This document shows, one piece after another, positions 44,430 to 57,135 of a stretch of 64,000 nt of DNA. The stretch is from the NCBI GenBank assembly GCA_051530055.1, contig JBMGUZ010000007.1:1-64000 (forward strand), written 5' to 3'. A program made the position numbers and the translations under genes. This stretch comes from Neoechinorhynchus agilis (taxonomy: Eukaryota > Acanthocephala). The notes below the pieces were generated by a model that did no database searches, had not been told where the DNA came from, and worked only from the letters and a program-made list of their open reading frames with translations. Positions within the stretch are counted from its first letter, which is position 1. The number at the start of each line of letters is the position of its first letter.

Positions 44430-45585
44430 TAACAATTCAAACAATCTGTTTGAAGAACATTAACTACCTCCCGCCAAAATCCAGCTTTTGTCCTTCCTCG
44501 ACCGTCGCCATCACGCTGGCAGCATTGCCTCGTTGTACTGCCAGCGAGATATTTTGCCGAAGGAATACGCCTGCTCTCGAGTCTCCGGTTGCCTCTCTCA
44601 ATTTCTTCGAGAGATCCTGTAGTAGAGAGAGTGCCGAGCGCTCCATACGTCTCTACCCCAAAGGAGACAAAATAGTGAGCCCTCGATAACTGAATATATT
44701 TCCGTATTTTCTTCCCTTCCGCTGTACTGGCGGCAGCACCGGCGATTTCGAGGGAGTAGGGAATGTTGCTGGCTGCGAGGGTGTTCACACACGTGGCGTC
44801 CCAGAGAAGGCATTTGCCCTCCCGCCACGGGAAGACCGAAATTCCGTCAGATCGGCGAACGTCTAGTCGACAAAGATGGGTGGGCTCCAAGGTGTTGGGG
44901 AAGTTCGCCGTTCTCAACGCCCGAGAAATTACGCTGTTGATCTCAGAATGGCGTGAGAACCTTCCTCCTTACTTTCGGCAAACGAGACCGTGTTGCCCGA
45001 GAGCATCAACCAAAGACCCACATCGACAGCGATGGGGCGTGGATATCGGGAGACCAAGTCTTAAGGATACTGCGATCCTCGTTACCTCGTCAGTAAGAAG
45101 AGTTCCCACAGACGCCAGAGGACCAGCCTCCAAAAACGCCCCAGATTCTCGTGTTGAAACTGCCAACAGTCTAGCTCGGACGACCCCATCGCGAGAACCG
45201 GAAAGTAGAGAGCTGTGAGCTCTCGCGACAAGAGGCCCGTCCCAGATCGACTGTCTGAGGCCATTCACGGGAACATGGTTAGCGCCTGTCTGCTGGCACC
45301 ATTCTTCAACTGCCACCACGAAATCCCGGCCAAGACAGAACTTTTCCTTCAAAATTTTCTTCGATACTGGTAGGCTCGCCTCAAACGATCCAAGAAAGGC
45401 TGGCAAAGCAAGGTCCACTAGCGCCCGAATGCCCAATCCCCCAGATGACACAGGCAATGAAGCTTGCCGCCACGCCTCATCTGAGAGCTGGACATTTAAA
45501 ATACGCTCGAGTCGAGCTTAGCCAATACTTCCTTATGTTTGAAGAATGTTGCTGTGCGGACCTCATATAACAATCTGGGGATTAG
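44430..45585 (-). mobile_element. Right-arm copy of the endonuclease-type non-LTR element
   Basis: Mirror of 37270-38425 with one synonymous substitution (45401, opposite 37454). Confidence 0.65.
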
Positions 45586-46178
45586 AAGTGATTTTAAAAA
45601 AAAACCTATTTAATTTTAACTTTTTACACAGAATATTTATTGAGCAGCCGCAATCAAGAGAGTTTCGTTAATTTGATGAATGCTGATTGCCAAAAGCCAA
45701 ATCTATAAAAAGATTATTAAAAAAAAGCGAATATTTTGTCCTTAAAGTAAAAGTCAATGATTTACTCAACAGAACCAATGAACGCAGAAAAAAATCCTCA
45801 CATTTTAAGTTTTTGGCGATTTTACTTTCGTCCAAGGTCAAATACTTCATTGGGCTGTCTTCACACAAACAAAAAGTCACCTTTACAGAAACCAAATGAG
45901 ATATTTACAAATAAATCGATTTCGATCAAAATCAAAACGACCGGCAGTTCTACATAACTACGTAAAAAAAGTCCTAAAAATTGAACTCGTTCAAAAAACG
46001 CCCAAAAGTTCTTAAAACAAATCCATGAAATACCTTCATGCGATTGAAGAAAAAATCATTTCTCATTTTGAGCCCGTAAAGAATCCTCGAAGACAGCAAA
46101 AGACCGTTCTTTCGTTTCTACGGAATCTACGCTTTCTTCGCTTTTCTCCGAGAACCTAAAAGTTGTTCCGAACAATCG

Positions 46179-47179
46179 ATGGTGAGTTTTTGGGAATTCT
46201 CAGTGGCAAGTGATGACGTTCAATGATAGGTCCGATTTCCTGAAGATATTAAAGCCGAATGTTCTGATGCCATTTCGCGCGACTTGAATTCTTTAACCTT
46301 TTTTTTCCCGATCGCAGGCTCCGAAGAAGCAAAAGTCCGGCAAAAAGAAAGTGGCCAAGGCTCCTTCCGTGGCTCAGAAGGCCGCCCAACAGACCTTAAA
46401 GCACAAAAAAGAAAAGAATTCGTTGTATAGACCAACCATTAAGACTTACGGAATTGGTCAGGCGATTCGTCCGAAACGCGATTTGAGTCGATTCGTTCGA
46501 TGGCCTCGATACGTTCGAATCCAGCGACAACGCGCAGTTCTTCTTAAGCGTCTTAAAGTTCCCCCTCCAATCAATCAATTTCGATTTACTCTTAAGAGAC
46601 AAATCGCGCAGAATGTTTTGAAACTTCTTGAAAAATACCATCCTGAAAATCGGTACGCCCGCCGCCTCAAATTAAAACAGGAAGCAAAAGCTCGAGCGGA
46701 AGGGAAACAAATCGATCAGAGTCCTTCGAAGAGGTATTTGATTTGTGGAATCAATCAAGTGACGAGACTCATCGAAAAGAAGAAAGTGCAATTGGTTATC
46801 ATTGCCCACGATATTGATCCATTGGAGATTGTCTTGCATTTACCTGCTTTGTGCCGTAAAATGGGAGTTCCTTACGCGATTGTAAAGAGCAAAAGTCGTT
46901 TAGGCCAAGTTGTTGGTCGAAAGACCGTCACTTGTCTTGCACTTGAGAACGTGAGACCCGAAGATAAGAATGCTTTAAAAACGATCGTTGAAGCAGTTCG
47001 AGCTGATTTTAACGATCGGGTCGATGAGGTAGGTTTCGAAAACTTTGGAAAGTTACGGTCGTCTTTTGTTTTAGATCCGTAAACAATGGGGCGGAGGTCT
47101 TCTTGGTAACAAGTCCAAACATCGACTTGATAAGATTGAGAAGACAAGAGAACGGGAACTTCAGCAGAGGCTTGGATAA
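46179..47179 (+). CDS. RPL7A: Ribosomal protein eL8 (L7a), right arm, three exons
   Basis: Exon 1 is the ATG alone (46179-46181), with donor gtgagt. Exon 2 runs 46318-47028 after acceptor atcgcag and starts [17 protein letters not shown]. Exon 3 runs 47075-47179 after a 46-nt intron (gtaggt...ttttag) and encodes [17 protein letters not shown] and a basic helical tail. The splice is supported because the uninterrupted frame loses homology right after NDRVDE, where eL8 should continue with the R-W-GG-LG-KS motif supplied by exon 3. Total 272 aa. The L7Ae fold spans about 140-235. An ATG-intron junction directly after the start codon is common in ribosomal protein genes. Confidence 0.95.
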
Positions 47180-47544
47180 AGAAGTTTTTGTTAGTTGAGA
47201 AAGCTTGCGGGACATTGAACAACGGTTTCCTGAAATTTTCGGAAAAGCAGGTGCTGAGTTTTTTCGTCTTGAATTGTACATCTCGATGAAGACAGAGATG
47301 TTTTTGACGTTGGGTTTTGTATCTGGGCCCTCTTCTATGTCCAGGTTTGTCCCGGAAATATTGCAACCCTTTTCTGTGATCGGAGATCATCTTTACGGTG
47401 ACAGTGGTCGCTGTTTGATTTCTTTTCAACCGAATAAAATGTCTTATCTTATAGACCACGGATCACTTTTTTGTGGTCATGCCTTAACGGTACAAACCGC
47501 GTTTTTTTTCGAAAGTTCTCGGTGCAATCTTGTAAATATAAATT

Positions 47545-47871
<327 letters not shown>

Positions 47872-47987
47872 AATTTCGCTTCATTGATCGTATTTTTAAC
47901 ATTATCTGTACTTTTTCACTCGATGCGGCGTTTGCACATATAACCTTTGAGAATAATCACGTTTTTAAATAATCATTTGAGATAGGA

Positions 47988-48434
47988 CTGTTGTTACTAT
48001 CCCGGAACGACGGTAAACGCCCTGATGGAGCCCCCCCTATGGTGCTCCGGGAAAATACTGGTTTGGGATTTTACCTGCCCCAACACGCTCGCAGCATCCC
48101 ACTTACGGAATGTCATTTCAAAAGCGGGAGCAGTCGCCAGCTTCAGCGAGGAAAAGAAGCGGCAGAAGTACTCCTCGCTCGTTGGGCATCAATATATTTT
48201 CATCCCGATTGCGGTGGAAACACTGGGATGCCTCGGAAAAGAAGCCGATTATTTCATCTCCTGGCTAGGAAAGATGCTAAAACATGCCACCGGCGATATG
48301 CGCTCCAGCAGCTTCCGGTTGCAGCGAATCAGCGCGGCAATCAGCTGATTAACAATCGTGGCGACAGTTGCAGAATTGGACGAAAAGTAGGAATTTGTGA
48401 ACGAAAAGCAAATGTAAAGATTTTCGAACTTTAG
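47988..48434 (+). mobile_element. Right-arm endonuclease domain fragment
   Basis: Mirror of 34744-35190. Confidence 0.55.
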
Positions 48435-48459
48435 CCGTCTTCCTCAAGAATCTACAAAA

Positions 48460-49058
48460 GGCGCATGGAGATGTGAAGTTCGTTAAAGTAGCGATATCGA
48501 AGCTTAATGGCAAAAACCACAGAATCGTTCAACAGGCTGGACTAACTTTCCGCAGTGATGTCGCTATTTTAACGAACTTCACATCTCCGTGCGCCTTTGG
48601 ACTTTCCCGAGGAAGCGGTTGGACTACGAAAGCTCGAAAATAAAGATTCTAGCATTTCAACAGCCCACCCAAGTATCCTCAGAGATATGCTTTAAAGCAC
48701 ACCTCCTGCAAATCTTCAGTCGAAGAATTTCATGCACTAAATTCGGTTTCCGGTCTGTCTTTTCGTGTACGCATGGACTTCTTTGCATCTACGATTCTCT
48801 TCTTTATAATCTCGACGCACACTCTATATTTATCTCTCGACTCATCCAAATTGACATTCATAAAACTTTTGGTTCCATCGATCAAAATCTTTTTGATACA
48901 TGCTCGAAATCCTTCCAGCGATCTTCTTCGCATATCAAACCTTCTGTAATTTTTCTTCTAACCTATTCCAAAAACTTAATACATTCCACGAGAGGTACGC
49001 TCTAATCTGCTCCTCCGAACTCGTAGTAGAACATCTCGCTCTAATGTTCCAAAAGCAC
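48460..49058 (+). mobile_element. Right-arm inverted tails and LINE RT fragment
   Basis: Mirror of 34120-34718: the tail pair at 48460-48596 and the RT fragment at 48598-49058. Confidence 0.5.
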
Positions 49059-49217
49059 TCAAAGCGCCTTCATTGGCGCTGCTCGGTTCCTTGAAAATGC
49101 ATTGGCACGCTTAATCGACCAATTTGCATGGGAAGAGTTGATTCCGAAAGCAATTGAGCTATTTTTCGGCGCATGTTTGTGTGCCCTCGCAAAAAAAGGA
49201 AGGAGGAATTCGCCCCA

Positions 49218-50948
49218 TTGCAATTGGCACAACTCTGCGCCGCTAAACGGCAAAATTTTTAAATAAAAGGATCACGCAAAAAGTAGGGATACTGCATCGC
49301 CCGACTCAGTTGGGCTGCTGTACACCTTGTGGCACATGGGCGATTGCTCATTCACTCCGCACGTTCATCACCGAAAACTCAAAACCGAGCGTGATCTTGA
49401 AATGTGATTTCAAAAATGCATTCAACACTGTTCCCTTAGCAGATTTGCCCGAAGTAGTTGGAGATCACGCCGGAAGCATTTTGATATTTCGTTAATGCCT
49501 ATGGGACTACCACTTGATGTTGTCTCTCTCGTCCAGCTTTAACGGCTGGTACCTGGATGATGCAACGCTCGGGGGTCACCCCTCTGTTGTACTGCGCGAT
49601 TTGGAGACGCTCGTGAAGGAGACGGCGAAAATTGGAATTGAATCGAATGCAGCGAAATGCGAGATTTTAGTGATGAACGTGGAAGATGAGGCGTGCAGGC
49701 AAACTATAATGAAAGATTTTCAGAACCTGGCCCCCGGGATAGAATTGATCCCTCAAGACCAGTTGTTTTCTAGTAAGTTGCATTTTCGGTTCTTATGTTC
49801 AAGCAGAGATTGCCAATTTTCAACCGCAACTTTCGGTGCTGTACGAACGAGTTGATGAATTATCTTCACATGAGGCTCTGTTCCAGATCAGAAACACCTC
49901 TTTATTCCAAAATTGGTGTATAAGCTTCGCACAGAACCTTTTTTAGACATAAGGATAAGCAACCTTACTCGAGAAAATTTTAAATACTCAGCTGTCTGAG
50001 GCGTCCTTTCCTGTGTCGTCCTGCGTTTTGGGTATCCGAAAAGCAGCCGATATTTGTCTGTCAGCTTATTTGAGATCATCTGAAGCAAGCCGCAAAATAG
50101 TTAAATCCGTTCTGAGCGAAAATTACACTTTGGATGAAGATTTCGTTGGGGCGCTTTATCTTTGGTGTGGAGATTCAATCAGCGACGCGGTACCCGTCAA
50201 TGGTTGCAAACAATCAGTTTGGGACTCACGCCCTGGTACCGAGAATTCATAACTCGTTAATTTCAGATGCTCGTGACCTGGTGAACCGAACTCGATTGGG
50301 TGCAGTCTCTACTAGAGAATCGAGTGTTTGGCTCAACGCTATCCCAATCGCCTCTGTTGGCCCCTGAGATTTGGATACCGGTGCGTACATCCCATCGCTG
50401 CCGTTGTGGAGCGACCGTGGAACCATCGGAACGCCATGGTTTCGTCTGTCAGCAATCAGGTGAGAGGTATTCTCGACACGCCGAAGTGAACACAATTCTC
50501 TTAGTCGTACCCTGAATAATTTGAATTCGCACATCCTAGAGCCGAGCAATCTTTGCCGACTCGATGGCCGCCGTAGATCGGACGGTGTCACAGTATTCCC
50601 GTGGCGATGGGAGGCAAATGCCTTCTCTGAAACGCCGTTCGCAGCCAGCAACATAAAATTCGCCACTTAAACCAGGTGAAGCAGCAATCGCCTCTGAGGA
50701 ACGCAAAAGGACAAAATACATTGACGTGAGTCGAAATCATTATTTTGTTACCTTTGGCGATAAGACACTCGAGTCGCTTGGTACCGGGGCATAGGACCTG
50801 GTCAAGCAATTGTCTAAGAGGTCGAGACGAATCACTGGCGATCCGAGATCAGGAGCATTCCTCCTACAAAACATAAGTCTGGCGGTGCAATGGGAGGGAA
50901 CGCTGCATCCGTCCTTTCGACCGTTACACCAGGACAGCAGCTGAATGA
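49218..50948 (+). mobile_element. Right-arm broken non-LTR element
   Basis: Mirror of 32230-33960, with the same RT (DFKNAFNTV, YLDD) and zinc-binding pieces. Confidence 0.6.
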
Positions 50949-51432
50949 CTCAGAGCGGTACTATGAATGATTTCATGTTTGTGTAAAATTATTAAAATGT
51001 TTTTATTTTTGAAAACCGTCATTCTTGAATTGCCTGGCTAATTCCTTTCATCTCGACAGAGGCCTTATTCAGATTTGGGAAATAAGGTTATTTTGGGACA
51101 AGCTACACGCTTTAACTTCAATAAAACAAGAAATGATCATTCCATTTAGCCTTTGCGACTTGAACGTCTTTCGATTAAATGATAAAAGCATCGCTGCAAT
51201 TAAACGAACCATGAAATGTCATTGCCCTTGGCAAAAAGAGATGTACGAATACATTGAGTTTGCCGTATAATAAGAAATGATGTAATGCTTTTTTGACTTT
51301 TAACTAAGACAAAAAAAGGGATGAAACCCTAGAAAATGCAGTTGACTAGTGATTCATAAGATTTGAGGCTTTAAATTCAACTTGCATATAAAATTAAACG
51401 AAAAGAAAGTCTTGTATCTCCCTTCAACTAAA

Positions 51433-53352
51433 ATGGCGGTTAAAAATCTGCTCGTTCTAATCCTCGGATTAAACTTTTGTTATGGAACTAATGGACTAAA
51501 TCGCTGTACACTTCAATACCCAAAATACGATGAAGTATACATTGCGTGCTCAACAGCGATATCAAGCAAATCATTATCAAGTGTTTTGAGCAGTATAAGA
51601 GGAAATAAAACGATCAATCGAATAACTATAGAATTTGCTTTTTTCGACGACATTGTAAGCAGCCGCGGTCACATCCTTACAAATGTTAGGGACGTATCTT
51701 TATATTGTTGGAGAAATCAATATGTGATTATTACCATCACGAAATTTCTCATGTATAAATTCAGGCATTGTAGAAGACTTCAAATCCAAAACGCAAGATT
51801 TGGATATATCGAAGATGATGCGTTTGAAGGTTTTGACAATTTGATCGATCTCGATTTGAGTGAAAATAATTTGTGGCGCTTGGGCTTGAATATGCACGTG
51901 GATCTCTGCAATCTTCAATCACTTTACTTGTCGCGTAATAATTTAAGTAATGATTGCCTCAATGTTGTCGAGCAGATGAAAAGTTTGAAGGTTTTAGACT
52001 TGTCCAATAATTTAATTGAACAATTCTTGTTAACCGGTCAATTCAATTTTGATAGACTGGAAAATTTACAGATAATATATAATCCTTTAAATGAGATAAA
52101 TTTGAGTCGCCTGGCTAAATCTAAGAATCTTACAATCCTGGAACTTTCATACCGAGGAGATTTAAATAAATTGTTCAAAGAGGAATTTCAATTCGAAAAA
52201 TTGAAGAAATTTATTGTACACGGTGGAATCGCTCACAGTTTGAATTCAACGATTCTAGCCAGAATGCCAGAAGTCAAAGCTGTGAAGATTTTCGGCTCAA
52301 ATCTTGAAGAAGTGCCACGTGGAAACAATCGGACGAAAAAGTTAATTCTAAAAAGAAATCATTTACATATAATTGAGCATAACAACTTCGATTCGTGGAC
52401 AAATGTTACCAAATTGGATCTGTCATGGAACAGAATCGTGCAGATACCCAAGAATGCATTTTTTCCGCTGAAAAAACTTGAAGTACTTAATCTCGGGCAA
52501 AATTTCCTTTTGATCTCGCTTCCGACGGGAATTTTTCGAAACAACGAATTACTTCAAAAACTCATATTATCAAATACTAATTTTTATTTTTTCGATGATG
52601 ATGTTTTTAAAAACGTTAAACATTTACGGTACCTGGACGTATCAAATAACTCGATGACCGGCATTGATGTATATGCACTGGGTTCAAAAACGATCGATTA
52701 TTGTTTGGTAAAAAATAATCCCTTTTTTTATATTCTAATATACGATATCGCTAAAAAGTCTACGGATACATATTTTTCAATGCGTGCTCTTTCCAAATTT
52801 ATGCCCGAACCGACACGAGTAGCTGCTGGTGTATACGATTTTGTTGCGGTTCTTGAGGAAACAACGAATTTTACTTTACTTAGCTGGAAATACCTTATAC
52901 GAATACAAGATGTTCGACTCTTTATCCGTGGTAATGCGTCCTCAATCGATTTGAGTTATAATCAGATATCGGAAATTACTTACGACGATTTCGAAGACTT
53001 GAGAACTCTTGAATTTCTTTGTCTTCAGTTTAATCGGATTCAGAAAATAGCTCCTCGGGCGTTTAGAAATACTCCTCGGTTAAGAATGCTCGACCTCGCT
53101 AATAATCAATTGAAAGATTTAGACGTTATCAACATGTTTTACGGTCTTGATCGACTCTTTTATCTTGGCATTGCAAACAATGGATTCTCGATATTTCCAT
53201 CCCATCACTTGACTGATCTCGGCAATCTAAAAATTCTTAATATTTCCGGCAACCCGATACGCGAATTTTACAGTAAACCTTTCAAGGATCATCAATCTTT
53301 ACAAACAATTGAAATGAATAATACAAATATTGAACTAATTTACGATCTCTAA
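51433..53352 (+). CDS. Secreted leucine-rich-repeat protein, right arm
   Basis: 639 aa, identical in protein sequence to the left-arm gene (29826-31745). Signal peptide at 1-18, about 20 LRRs, no membrane anchor. Upstream in-frame codons to 51382 are open but lack ATG, and the chosen ATG gives the leader. Confidence 0.85.
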   Translation: MAVKNLLVLILGLNFCYGTNGLNRCTLQYPKYDEVYIACSTAISSKSLSSVLSSIRGNKTINRITIEFAFFDDIVSSRGHILTNVRDVSLYCWRNQYVIITITKFLMYKFRHCRRLQIQNARFGYIEDDAFEGFDNLIDLDLSENNLWRLGLNMHVDLCNLQSLYLSRNNLSNDCLNVVEQMKSLKVLDLSNNLIEQFLLTGQFNFDRLENLQIIYNPLNEINLSRLAKSKNLTILELSYRGDLNKLFKEEFQFEKLKKFIVHGGIAHSLNSTILARMPEVKAVKIFGSNLEEVPRGNNRTKKLILKRNHLHIIEHNNFDSWTNVTKLDLSWNRIVQIPKNAFFPLKKLEVLNLGQNFLLISLPTGIFRNNELLQKLILSNTNFYFFDDDVFKNVKHLRYLDVSNNSMTGIDVYALGSKTIDYCLVKNNPFFYILIYDIAKKSTDTYFSMRALSKFMPEPTRVAAGVYDFVAVLEETTNFTLLSWKYLIRIQDVRLFIRGNASSIDLSYNQISEITYDDFEDLRTLEFLCLQFNRIQKIAPRAFRNTPRLRMLDLANNQLKDLDVINMFYGLDRLFYLGIANNGFSIFPSHHLTDLGNLKILNISGNPIREFYSKPFKDHQSLQTIEMNNTNIELIYDL

Positions 53353-53587
53353 GAATTTAAAGTGAAGTGTCGATGTCTTTTTATAATATCTCCTTAACGT
53401 CGTATACAAAATGTTAAAGGAACATGAGAATGGACATTCTGAAAACTCTCTTCTCTATTTAGACCTGTGGTGAACATAATTTTGGGCAAAAAATACTCGA
53501 TTTATTTTAAATATTTAGCAAGGTAACCTCACCTCATCTAAAGGGATTTTTCCAGGCGCGAGAATGGAAATACGAAGTAAAAGCGGA

Positions 53588-54498
53588 GATTTAATCTCTC
53601 AAAGGTTGATGATTAAGACTTCAGCACCATAGCTTTTGATTCCGTCGATCACAATCTTCGCCTTGATACACGCTCTAAATTTGGCCTTGCCGCCTGGCAA
53701 ATTAAATGGTTGAAATCCTTCCTAAACAATCGATTACAAATCATCGAAATAGGGAGCATCGCCTCGAATACCCTAGCAATCAAAAAGGGAATCCCCGAAG
53801 GACCGTTCTCTCCTCTATTCTCTTCAGCATTTTCCTGAACGATCTTATTCCATCCTCTTCTTATTCTAAATACTTCTTTTTATGCTGATGATCTTACAAT
53901 CATTACACATTCATCGATTCTCAATTACTTCTAACGAGATTTCTCACATTCAAGCATTGTCTTACCCTTAACTAAGTGCTTGGAAATCGCCCCCTCAATC
54001 TCAAATAGCCTTTCCGATCAGCAACTTCTTCGTTTTTCTATCAATCGCGTCTCCTCTGTTCGTATACTTGGTCTTTATTTTCAAGAAAATCTAAAGTAGG
54101 ACAAGCACACATCAATTTCGTTGCACAAAGGGCCCATTAAACTCTATCTTCTTAAACGCCTTCGATTCCTTGGATTATCATCCAAAGACTTTAAGTACTT
54201 TTATGTCGGCCATCCTTCGAACGCTCATCTACGCGCATATCCAACGTTTTGAAGTTGTTCTTCTAAACTATTCAAAAAAATTAATACAATTAACAAGAGA
54301 GGTGCGCTCTAATCTTCTCCGCCGAACTCATACTCTTTAATCTTTCAAAAGTACTCAATTCATTCTCTTCGTTCCCACACTTACAACACTTGCGTCGCCC
54401 CAACTACATTTTCCATCCTTTTAGTTCCTCGCTAAAATCTCTACCTTCGCTCCTTCGTCTCCACTGCTCAATCCTCCAAATGCGAATTGATTTGGATT
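53588..54498 (+). mobile_element. Right-arm LINE RT fragment
   Basis: Mirror of 28680-29590. Confidence 0.5.
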
Positions 54499-55694
54499 AA
54501 AGAGTGGAAAACAACACCGATCAAAGTTGTTTAAAATTTACAAGATTTACCGGATACTTAAAGTACGAATTTCGGTTACTTGTGCTTTTTTTAAATAAAA
54601 TGTGCTTGTATAAATAATATTTTACAAGATTTTAAGAATAATCGCATCCTTGTGCTTCATTCGGACTTTATGAAAATTAAAAGAATTGAACTTTCGCAAT
54701 TGAAGCGATAACGTTGAATTCTTTACGCGATTACATTGAACTTTTTACTGAACGACAGTAGATCAATAAAAATGTAAAAAATATTTTTATTTCGCGGATT
54801 GATACGTTCTTGGCAAATTACGAGCCAATAACGGCAATAAAAAAAGGTTTTTACGGTGCACAAAAATTGAGTCAACAATTCAATCTTTAAACAATAAAAA
54901 ATTGTATCTATAATAAATATCGTGCAAAAGAGAATACCGATGGTTAAGAAAAAGTGGATCAAATCGAACTGACAAAAGGCTGTTATTCAAATATTTAAAT
55001 AAAGCGTCGTATTATTTGTTTGTCCTGTATAAATGCACTTGTAATATCCTACAAATGGCGTTCATTTTTTTATTTTCCTTGATATTTAAAAGATTTTCCT
55101 CTAAATTGCTGACTTGGAAAGTCTTTCTTTATTGGATCTCCGTACTTAAGCATTATGATTTTATGAGCAAACGTTTTCCGCGCTCTTCTCAGCCCGATGT
55201 CGATTTCCGAATTTGGTGGTCTTTTTGAAAGCTCAAACATGTCGACTATTTATTCTGTTTGTTTGAATCGAATCTGCTTTTTGTATTCAACTGACACAAT
55301 TGATCTCCCTCGATGAATCTCATCAGCTGATCAGATTAATTTCTTTAGTTAATTGACAATTTCGGCTCTCTCTTTTTCCTTACTTTAAACAAAACGAAGT
55401 GTTTACTACTCGCTATTTACCATTTGGATCTATTTTGTTTTTGAAAACGCAACTTATTGCTAGGAAAAGGTTATCGACATAAAATCTTTGTGGTCTCCTA
55501 AGGAAAATCGGTGGATTATCGTAAATTTGTAATTCCTTTCGAGAATATTAAGGAATCCATACTTAAAGTTGAAAGTTTTCTTACTATTCCTTCTTCTTAT
55601 AAAAGCTTTAAATAATTCTAAATTTATTTCCTAACGAGTGTGTGACTTTGTCGTCGTAATCCGAGGAAAATGCGTCCCTTTTTGAAGGCTTAAG

Positions 55695-56351
55695 ATGTCC
55701 TCCAACGATGAGAAAACCAAAAGACAACTGAACAGCGTTTGGCGGGACGTCCTCGAACGAGAAGCCGTTGAGAACACGACAAATCGAATGGATCTTCTCA
55801 AAGTGAGCGTTCGCCATGCCACTTGGAAGGACTATGACAATTTGCCGAGATTTCAAGATTTTAATGTTCACGACAACCGCCCAATCGTTAGTTATTCGGA
55901 CCTTCGATGTAAGAACAAAGGGAATTTTCAACAAAAACAATTGCTGTGCAAGAAGATTATTGATGAACTCAATGAACCAAATCACTCATTAATTGAACGA
56001 TGTGTAAGATTTGGGGGAGTAAAAGTTTGTGAGAAGCTGCTGGCAAAAACAAACGAAATTCAAGAAAAGGGAGGAATGCTTACGATAAATAAAAGCAGAC
56101 AGCGGACTCCTGGTGGAGTTTTTCTCTTTTTGATGTCTAATACGAAAAGAATATCCCAGAAAGCTCGTACAAAGATCTTCGCTAATGATGATCTCAAGAT
56201 GAATGGAAATAATGCCAATAAATCATCGCAGAATTCAGCTGATTCTGAAATCGAACGTCTCGCATTGTCTAGATTCGATATTGGCGATATCGCCGATGCT
56301 AACACTAGAGATTCAGGTGAAGAAATGGAAGTGGATAGTCCGGATGAGTAA
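55695..56351 (+). CDS. PHAX: PHAX-like RNA export adaptor, right arm
   Basis: 218 aa, identical to the left-arm copy, with the RNA_GG_bind domain at 86-162 and RTPGGVF at 137-143. It converges with the lysine-rich gene at 56566-57135. Confidence 0.8.
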   Translation: MSSNDEKTKRQLNSVWRDVLEREAVENTTNRMDLLKVSVRHATWKDYDNLPRFQDFNVHDNRPIVSYSDLRCKNKGNFQQKQLLCKKIIDELNEPNHSLIERCVRFGGVKVCEKLLAKTNEIQEKGGMLTINKSRQRTPGGVFLFLMSNTKRISQKARTKIFANDDLKMNGNNANKSSQNSADSEIERLALSRFDIGDIADANTRDSGEEMEVDSPDE

Positions 56352-56565
56352 TAAGCGCAAAGTCCTGTTTGAGTGCTTGAAACATCATTGGTTATCAAAG
56401 CACCAGTATTTATATAATTCATTTGATGATAATTTTTTGTATGTCGTTCTCGTATATTTTTATATTAAATTCTTTATTATAAGTTAAGTTTGGCATGTGT
56501 GAAATTACCTATCTCGTTCGAAATTTAACCATTTTATTTTCTTTAAAAATAAGATTAATAATGGG

Positions 56566-57135
56566 CTACCGCTGAGGCATGGCTCCAGAGTTTTTTAGGA
56601 ATTTCTTAAGTACCCGGGAAATATTTTTCTGGACTTTCTTTTTGCTAAAATGCTTCAGATTCTTCGTCTTTAGCTCCTGAAGGAGTGCTTCTGTTTCGCC
56701 CATAAAATTATAAAATTTGGGATAGTCTTCTGTCATTTTCCATAAAACAATTTCCATTCCTCGTTCGTATTTGTCACAACGCTTTTTCATTTTCCGTTTT
56801 TCCATTAAGTAATTGTTTGGAGCGCGCAGGTAGGGAATGTTTTTAAATTCGTGGATATACCGTAGCAATAATTTTAAAATTTTCTTATAGATTTTCGCCT
56901 TATACGTTTTCTTTTGCTTTTTAGTCCGTCTTTTGTTGTTTTTGAGCACTGCCAACCCGCATACTCCCTTCAGTTTATTACATTCCGTTTGTAGCTTGGA
57001 AATACCTTCCGCCATTAGCTTGTACAATTGATGGTACTGATAAACATAATCCTTGTAGTTATTGTACCTTCCACCACATGAATTGATATGACGGGTCATT
57101 GTATAATTGACGAACGGTTGGCGAATTGCAGACAT
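56566..57135 (-). CDS. Unknown lysine-rich protein, right arm
   Basis: 189 aa, identical to the left-arm copy (26043-26612). Confidence 0.55.
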   Translation of the reverse strand: MSAIRQPFVNYTMTRHINSCGGRYNNYKDYVYQYHQLYKLMAEGISKLQTECNKLKGVCGLAVLKNNKRRTKKQKKTYKAKIYKKILKLLLRYIHEFKNIPYLRAPNNYLMEKRKMKKRCDKYERGMEIVLWKMTEDYPKFYNFMGETEALLQELKTKNLKHFSKKKVQKNISRVLKKFLKNSGAMPQR

